A stretch of DNA of 64,000 bases, taken from contig WPIO01000057.1 of assembly GCA_009760855.2 (NCBI GenBank), positions 1,391,501 through 1,455,500 on the forward strand, in the 5' to 3' direction. A program made the position numbers and the translations under genes. Below the pieces are notes generated by a model. It did no database searches. It had not been told where the DNA came from and was given only the letters and a program-made list of their open reading frames with translations. This DNA comes from Cristatella mucedo (Eukaryota > Bryozoa > Phylactolaemata > Cristatellidae). Positions 59,284 to 64,000 of the stretch are shown here, piece by piece. Numbering within the stretch: the first letter of the stretch is position 1; each line of letters begins with the position of its first letter.

Positions 59284-59435
59284 TCAGCTAAAAGTCTGTG
59301 CCATATCTGATGCCGCCGCCAATGGCGAGCCAATATTGTCAGGATCTTCGTCCTCACTATCAGTGATACTACCCAGGCGAGCACTAGCATAGCGATTCCG
59401 GACCTTCTGCATAATCTTTTCATACCAGCTGGTGG
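59284..59435 (-). CDS. Antisense intronic gene, exon 2 (C-terminus)
   Basis: After the acceptor CTTCATAG and two bases that complete an Ala codon, the minus strand reads TSWYEKIMQKVRNRYASARL, then an acidic stretch (GSITDSEDEDPDN), then IGSPLAAASDMAQTFS and TGA. This frame differs from the longest open frame here (59094-59423), but it is the one that fits the splice phase of exon 1 and gives a balanced, hydrophilic protein. I do not recognise the family. Confidence 0.55.
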
Positions 59436-59488
59436 CTATGAAGTTCCGGGAAAATGTTTTCCAAGAACATGCACATCAGTTACCTTAC

Positions 59489-59603
59489 CTTTTTTATTAA
59501 CATCATTGCTAATATCTTCGATGTCGTCAATATAGGCAACCGTAGCCTGCATTCTTTCATTGAGCTCCTGAGCCCATAGTTCTTCAGATTGCTGCTTCGA
59601 CAT
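59489..59603 (-). CDS. Antisense intronic gene, exon 1 (N-terminus)
   Basis: The minus-strand ATG (A at -3) opens MSKQQSEELWAQELNERMQ, then TVAYIDDIEDISNDVNKK, ending one base into a codon at G followed by GTAAGG. The predicted intron is only 53 bp (59436-59488). Joined to exon 2 it gives 88 residues, mostly charged and probably helical. The frame stays open upstream to 59684, so the true start could be earlier or in another exon. The gene lies inside intron 3 of makorin, on the opposite strand. Confidence 0.55.
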
Positions 59604-60408
59604 GATTCTGACGGTGCTACTCCTGAATCTGGTCAACGGCGTTTTCGACTGCGAAACGCTATTTTTTAGTGCAGCTATCCTCAAAATAAATAATTAATGG
59701 CGATTCTACTTGTGGAAACTTGGTAAGCCGGGTAAGCCCCATCGGGCTCAAATGATGTTCGCAACAACTTACATTTTCTGAAAAGTTTTGCAATGCACAA
59801 AAAAGGGCATGCAGTGCTTTGTGTGCCTTCGCAGTGTATTGAATTTATCCTTTCATGCCAAAGCCGACCCTATTGACATTCCGTGCCGTATTATTAACCC
59901 TACACACAAGGTGCTGGATAGTATCTGTTGCATGTTAGTCTCTCTCAGCAGTGCAACTAAAGTAAGTATTGCTCAGTAGAAGTTCACATAGCTCACAAGG
60001 AGAACAAGATAATTGTAGAAAAGTAGGAGGCTATCAAATGTGTTTATTTTGCACAAGAAGAAATGACACAGACATGTCATTTCGTGAGAATGTTTAGGAG
60101 GTAAGTAAGAGAGTTCATCCCTCGGTACATTCGCAGTATCCTTATTTAGCGAGACATATTAGTTTAGTTATTTTGCTGACCAAGTTTGGTATAGCCAAGA
60201 ACCCATCGCTAAGATTAGTTAATTGAAAGAATCAAAACTGGGAGCGAAATGTATTTGACTGGTGATAGAGATCCTGAAGAGCTATGACTCGAAATGTCGC
60301 TTCCCAGAGAGCTCAATAGAGGTCTCTAATGTGGCTACGTGACATCTAGGAGCTCTAAGTAAGCAATTGCACTGAGACCACGAAAGTGAATGTCGACGGC
60401 GATTGTAG
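59604..60408. other. Spacer between antisense gene and makorin exon 4
   Basis: This should hold the promoter and leader of the antisense gene as well as the end of makorin intron 3. I see no repeat. The frame at 59788-59979 has no support. Confidence 0.4.
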
Positions 60409-60630
60409 GTGCTGAAAGCCCCGGTTATCCTCTCCAACTTCAGCCTGGGCCGGCGAAAAGTCATTTGCTGTGCACGGCTGCAGCTCGAGGAGGCTGTCGC
60501 TACAGTGCTGAACAGTGCGTCGACGTGCATGGCCTCAAGTGTGACATCTGCACCCATTTGGCTCTCCACCCGGATGACCTGGATCAGCAGCTCAGCCATC
60601 TCAAGGTGGGCTGTCCACGTGAATCCTTAG
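60409..60630 (+). CDS. MKRN: Makorin exon 4: third C3H finger and makorin Cys-His motif
   Basis: Finger 3 reads LLCTAAARGGC, RYSAEQC, VDVH, that is C-x7-C-x6-C-x3-H, with one residue more in the second loop than the usual x5. It is followed at once by the makorin-specific motif LKCDICTHLALHPDD and then QLSHLKVGC. The donor TTAG then GTTTTA in phase 1 fits exon 5. The start at 60409 (acceptor GATTGTAG) is chosen because it matches the phase of exon 3. The pyrimidine tract is poor, so an acceptor a little further right with an extra small exon upstream remains possible. Confidence 0.8.
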   Translation: MLKAPVILSNFSLGRRKVICCARLQLEEAVATVLNSASTCMASSVTSAPIWLSTRMTWISSSAISRWAVHVNP

Positions 60631-60791
60631 GTTTTAACGGTCACAGGATCCTATGCGAAGTCAGTGGCACAGCTGTTATCCAATCGTCGCCCATGTCATT
60701 TTCTCTGCAACCCCAGAGTTTTTCCGAGACCAGATGGTGCTATACTTTTTGTAGGAGTGCGAACGTGCTGCCTATATTGGAGTTTTGGCAG

Positions 60792-60981
60792 AAGCGCTGA
60801 GCAAGGACAAAGAATGCTCGATCTGCAAGGAGACAGTTGTGAAGAAAGAGCAATTGCATGAGCGAAAATTCGCCATCCTGGAAAATTGCGAGCACATCTT
60901 TTGCGTTTCTTGCTTGAGCAGCTGGCGAAAGACTGAGGTAGTCAACCGAGATGGAACGGAATTAAAAGACGAGGCTGTAAG
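60792..60981 (+). CDS. MKRN: Makorin exon 5: first part of RING
   Basis: Acceptor TTTTGGCAG ends at 60791. The frame reads ALSKDKECSICKETVVKK, ERKFAILENCEHIFC, VSCLSSWRKTE and then DGTELKDEAV. It supplies Cys1-2, Cys3, His4, Cys5 and Cys6 of the C3HC4 RING, closely following the makorin pattern (RF.IL.NC.H.FC..C...WR). It ends with AG, a split Ser codon, at a weaker donor (GTTGGT). The Ser gives SCPEC with exon 6, as in other makorins. A competing donor at 60938 (GTAGTC) would leave the wrong phase. Confidence 0.9.
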
Positions 60982-61098
60982 GTTGGTTGTTGCTAATGTA
61001 GTGACTTCCAAGTAAAGGTTCAACCTAAATTTCTAATTGCTGATGCATTAGCGACTGATAGTATGTGACTTCTAGACGATACTTGCTGCTGAGTTCGT

Positions 61099-61101
<3 letters not shown>

Positions 61102-61134
<33 letters not shown>
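61102..61134. repeat. (GA)n microsatellite in makorin intron 5
   Basis: A pure GA run followed by imperfect GAGA-rich sequence to about 61180. The decayed paralogue intron near 10030 lacks it. Confidence 0.95.
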
Positions 61135-61138
<4 letters not shown>

Positions 61139-61430
61139 CAGAGCGAGAGGCAGAGCGAGAGATAGAGAGCGAGAGATAGAGACGTCTTGATTGGCTTAAC
61201 TTTAGTCAAGCACTTGTCTCTCTTTTCGATCAATTTAACTGGTAGCTGCTGTATTGCGATTGATGTATAGACGTGAGTGGCATGCTTTAGACCCAAACAG
61301 TAACTTCTTTGTTGATCTTGGATTATCATTAGCATGGCAAGTTCGTGTCCTGATAATGAGAGCAAGCGGCTGCTGTCTTTAACTAAGAGTAACCTGTGAG
61401 ATTACGCCTCTTGGTACTTGATTTTTACAG

Positions 61431-61538
61431 TTGTCCAGAATGCCGTAAAGTTTCCGAATTCTTTGTTCCGTGTGGTTACTGGATCCAGGATGAGATCGAA
61501 AAAGCTGCATGTATCTGTAGCTACAAAAAGTTGCGAAG
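61431..61538 (+). CDS. MKRN: Makorin exon 6: end of RING
   Basis: Acceptor TTTTTACAG ends at 61430. The frame reads CPECRKVSEFFVPCGYWI, then QDEIEKAACICSYKKLR. It supplies the last two Cys of the RING and the aromatic FVPxxYW segment that follows the RING in makorins. It ends in phase 2 at GTAAGT. The terminal exon at 3227 begins with exactly the complementary phase. A decayed copy of this exon is at about 10263-10372. Confidence 0.92.
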
Positions 61539-61544
61539 GTAAGT

Positions 61545-62500
61545 GGGTCACCAATATTTATGCCTGCCTGCATAAAGATAGTAAATTTCCTCAGACTAGC
61601 AACGATAAAATAATAACTTTTGCTTATAGGAAACTCAAAGTGTGTGGCTGGGATAGAAGGCTTTGATCTTCTCATAGGCGATGCTGTTGCGCGACCATCA
61701 ATATGTGCTCGGAATTTGGGTAGCCGTCTTCAACCACTGCCAAACGCTTGAAACCTTTGCTAAGAAGAATGCCTCCACCACTAACCATCAAATCAAATCC
61801 CCATCTGAGAATAAGAACTGTCTTGCACTGTTGCTCGCAAAGAATTTAACTAGCTCTTTAGTTCTACCTCGGCTAGATTATTATAATTTTTTTTCCACCG
61901 GACTAACAGAAAAAAGCCTCTAAGCCATTGCATCTGGCCATTGATGTGGCTGAAAGACTCTAGTTTACAAAAGCTGATCATGTGTCTCCTTTGACGAAAG
62001 AGCTTGAATGGCTGCCGGTTGACCAAAGGATACAGAGCAAAGTGGTTTAGCTGACCCACAAGGCCTGCCGCGGCTTGGCCCCTTGCTACCTAGCTGCTTC
62101 ACCAGTTTCAGCCTCCTCGCACTCTCATGTCCTGCATGGGCATTACTATAGCTGTTCAACTTTTTCCGCGGAAAGACTGAGTGTGACAAAAGCTTTTGCT
62201 CTGCAGGTCCGAACTGCCGAGCTCACTTATGGAATTCTTACGCAATCACAACTTCTCTCCAAAAGTCCTAGCCGTCGTAAGCTGCTACTTCTACGCTTCT
62301 CACTACTTTAACTGCTTTTCTGAATCAGCTATGTTTCACGATTTATCTTCGTTTCGCAGGATGAAGTTTTTTGGCTACTAAATGAGTACGGCAAGCCGCT
62401 TAAGCTTTGAGTATGCTATGCCAAATTCTTCCGAGTAGCAGCCATGCTTTCTTTGTGGCTTAGTAGAGCTACTGACGGATAAACATTTTACATTAGGCCA
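61545..62500 (+). mobile_element. LINE family B, ancient copy in makorin intron 6
   Basis: It starts within a few bases of the exon 6 donor. Degraded reading: ARNLGSRLQPLPNA-like, ENKNCLALLLAKNLTSSLVL, PRLDYYNFFSTGL, then LNGCRLTKGYR and a C-terminal block with many indels. No tail is left. Confidence 0.75.
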
Positions 62501-62639
62501 AATCGGCCAATTAAAACACTTGCCATTGACTTGGGCAAGCACCTTATTAAGCATTACAGCACCCTCATGATGTTTTGCTCACATTGAGGCACCTTGTATT
62601 TTGCTCTGGCCTATCTATCAGTACTAGTCTCCAGTCAGC

Positions 62640-62965
62640 CCAGGTACAGTCTCTCACGCTGCTCTGAATAAATTATTTCACTTGTGCCAGGAACCAAGCT
62701 CATGTGCTTAAGAGATCGTAACTTTGATTCGTATGCTCTCAAGGCCAGGAACTTACGAATGACTGAAGTCACCAAACCAGCGAACTGCCAGCTTTAAATA
62801 AACTCTGTATGTGCTCTCGTACCTTTAAGTACTTTCAGTGTCCTTAATGTTGACCTTTAAATACTTTTGGGTACAAAAATTTCTCAAATTATTACTAACA
62901 ATGCTGACATTCTTTATTTGGAGCATATTTAAAGTGCCTAGAAAGGAACTTGGTTATGTAAATGG
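62640..62965 (+). mobile_element. LINE family A, ancient 3' remnant
   Basis: Recognisable pieces in order: the AAGAGATCGTAACTTTGATTCGTATGC-like block (GDRAFSSYA), an AGGAACT block, and a tail with AAAGTGCCTAGAAAGGAACT. No frame. Confidence 0.6.
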
Positions 62966-64000
62966 TTACATACACATGGATGATTTTTATCAATATGAGT
63001 TTTAATAGTATGTATTTATTTTCATGTCTATGTGTGTGTCGGTGGGTGAGTGCATAGTATCAGTTAGTGAGTGCGAGACTGCACGGACCAATGTTAGTAC
63101 TGATGCAATCTTTGCACCTCTGCAAAGTCATCATAATTGGCAATCGTTTCACTATAGACCTAAGTAGGCACATTCATAGCCTCAATGAATTTAGGCAAAA
63201 ATTCAGTAGCTTACAGCTTTCGTGATGCAAAGCGAAAAGAACGCGTTTTGCTTGACTCGGTAGATGATTAGACTATAATAGATAATAGCAATACTAATTG
63301 GTCTATGAACTAGATTCCTGAGCAAATCTTTATCCAGATACTTTAAAGTTGGGAAATAAAACCTCTGCCCAAGGGTGCATGCTCGGTCTCTAGCATGCAC
63401 AAGCATAAAATTGTTACACTTTAAGCTATTGTGATAGAGGGAACACGAAGACTATCACAAACGCTGGTTACTGTGCAATTTAGCAAGAAATAGGCCGAAA
63501 ATTATGGCTAGATCACATCCAAAGAACACTGGAATTCAAAACGTTCGTTAGGTCATAAAGAAAGGTGACGAGAAAAGATATGTCATAACTGAGACTTCGA
63601 GCATGAAAGGACATTGATGGTAGTTCATCACTCGTAAGTAAGTTCAAGACTTTTGATCCATACTTCCTTGATATCAAATTAAACGAACTCTATGCAAGAT
63701 TGAGTTAATTTGGTCCTTGATAGAACGCCAGTGAAGCTCTGTTCGAGTTCTTGTGGTCTGGAAGCTAGGCTGCAACAGAAAGACCAGATGAGCTGCTTAG
63801 TTTGGTACAGTTGTATGAGATCTAGGGGACAGGTAAGACGTCCTAAATAATTTGAATGGACGCATTGTGGTTATAGTGTCACATATTTGTAAATCAATGC
63901 TGTTTTTCTATAATAATCTAATCAGGCACTGAATTTTACAATGTTCCTTAACAAGACGCCGACCTAAAGGACAATGGAGAAGTGCTCATCGTCATGGCAC
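62966..64000. other. Presumed makorin intron 6, nothing recognised
   Basis: I searched for the terminal C3H exon (Cys-x7-Cys with KFF or YF) and did not find it. AT-rich with short frames only. Confidence 0.45.

Larger units (their letters stand above)
49473..61538 (+). other. MKRN: Makorin gene, exons 1-6 (last exon outside window)
   Basis: The gene-level entry for six exons whose phases fit: exon 1 ends in phase 2, exon 2 in phase 2, exon 3 in phase 1, exon 4 in phase 1, exon 5 in phase 2 and exon 6 in phase 2. Joined they give 875 nt, about 292 residues: C3H finger 1, degenerate finger 2, linker, C3H finger 3, makorin-type Cys-His motif and a complete C3HC4 RING. Makorins are E3 ubiquitin ligases that also bind RNA. 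The final C3H finger and acidic tail must come from an exon beyond 64000, like the one at 3227-3548. Introns 1, 3 and 6 are swollen by LINEs; introns 2, 4 and 5 are 212, 161 and 449 bp. It is intact as far as it can be read, so probably functional. Confidence 0.88.

Noticed and set aside
59094-59423. 109-codon minus-strand frame (MKRLCRRSGIAMLV..) as a membrane protein
   Set aside because: The alternative splice acceptor six bases upstream gives a hydrophilic frame in phase with the upstream exon, and the stop is followed by AATAAA at a normal distance.
60785-61015. Makorin RING read straight through to the stop at 61013-61015
   Set aside because: Reading through loses the last two RING cysteines; splicing at 60981 into 61431 restores SCPEC exactly.
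61072-61365. Leucine/serine-rich minus-strand frame
   Set aside because: Translation of the GA microsatellite in makorin intron 5.

Overview
The window looks like gene-poor, transposon-rich nuclear DNA from a metazoan, probably an invertebrate. The evidence is spliced exons with GT..AG introns, AATAAA signals after stop codons, L2/CR1-clade LINEs, tRNA-derived SINEs and many microsatellites. There are no operons and no bacterial-type genes. I cannot name the species. Most long open frames are remnants of LINE reverse transcriptase (RT).

The main gene is a makorin (C3H zinc-finger plus RING E3 ubiquitin ligase) on the + strand. Six exons can be read, at 49473-49507, 50197-50337, 50550-50728, 60409-60630, 60792-60981 and 61431-61538, and their intron phases agree. 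The last exon should lie beyond 64000. A terminal makorin exon with stop codon and poly(A) signal sits at 3227-3548. It has exactly the phase needed to follow exon 6, so it is the 3' end of a second makorin gene whose other exons lie left of the window. A decayed makorin exon 6 with flanking introns lies at 10045-11100, and a weaker zinc-finger-like remnant near 34430. The locus therefore looks like a tandemly duplicated makorin family. In the right-hand gene the second C3H finger keeps its first Cys and its His, but Ser and Arg replace the two middle Cys. Intron 3 (9.7 kb) contains a compact two-exon gene on the opposite strand (59284-59603, 88 aa, AATAAA at 59090-59095) that I do not recognise.

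Layout. 1-3.2 kb: LINE fragments in the presumed last intron of the left makorin. 3.2-3.8 kb: its last exon and 3' UTR. 4-9.3 kb: LINE fragments, a SINE and a GC-richer LTR-like block with a 162-bp minisatellite. 10-11.2 kb: makorin pseudogene and a perfect hairpin. 11.2-24 kb: LINEs, two SINE families, an AT-rich satellite tract and two possible exons of unknown identity. 24.8-34 kb: a roughly 3.2-kb direct duplication containing a degenerate 160-bp tandem array, with different LINE insertions in each copy. 34-47 kb: SINEs, LINEs (one with a twin-priming inversion), an 81-bp in-frame repeat and a pair of homologous unidentified coding-like segments. 47-49.4 kb: little recognisable. 49.4 kb to the end: the makorin gene with LINEs in its introns.

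Two LINE families recur. Family A ends in (ATT)n after a conserved 3' stem-loop. Family B ends in (TACAT)n-like repeats. SINE1 has tRNA A and B boxes and an internal palindrome. SINE2 has a tRNA head joined to the family A 3' tail, so it was probably mobilised by family A. At least two insertions consist of the family A tail alone, flanked by target-site duplications.
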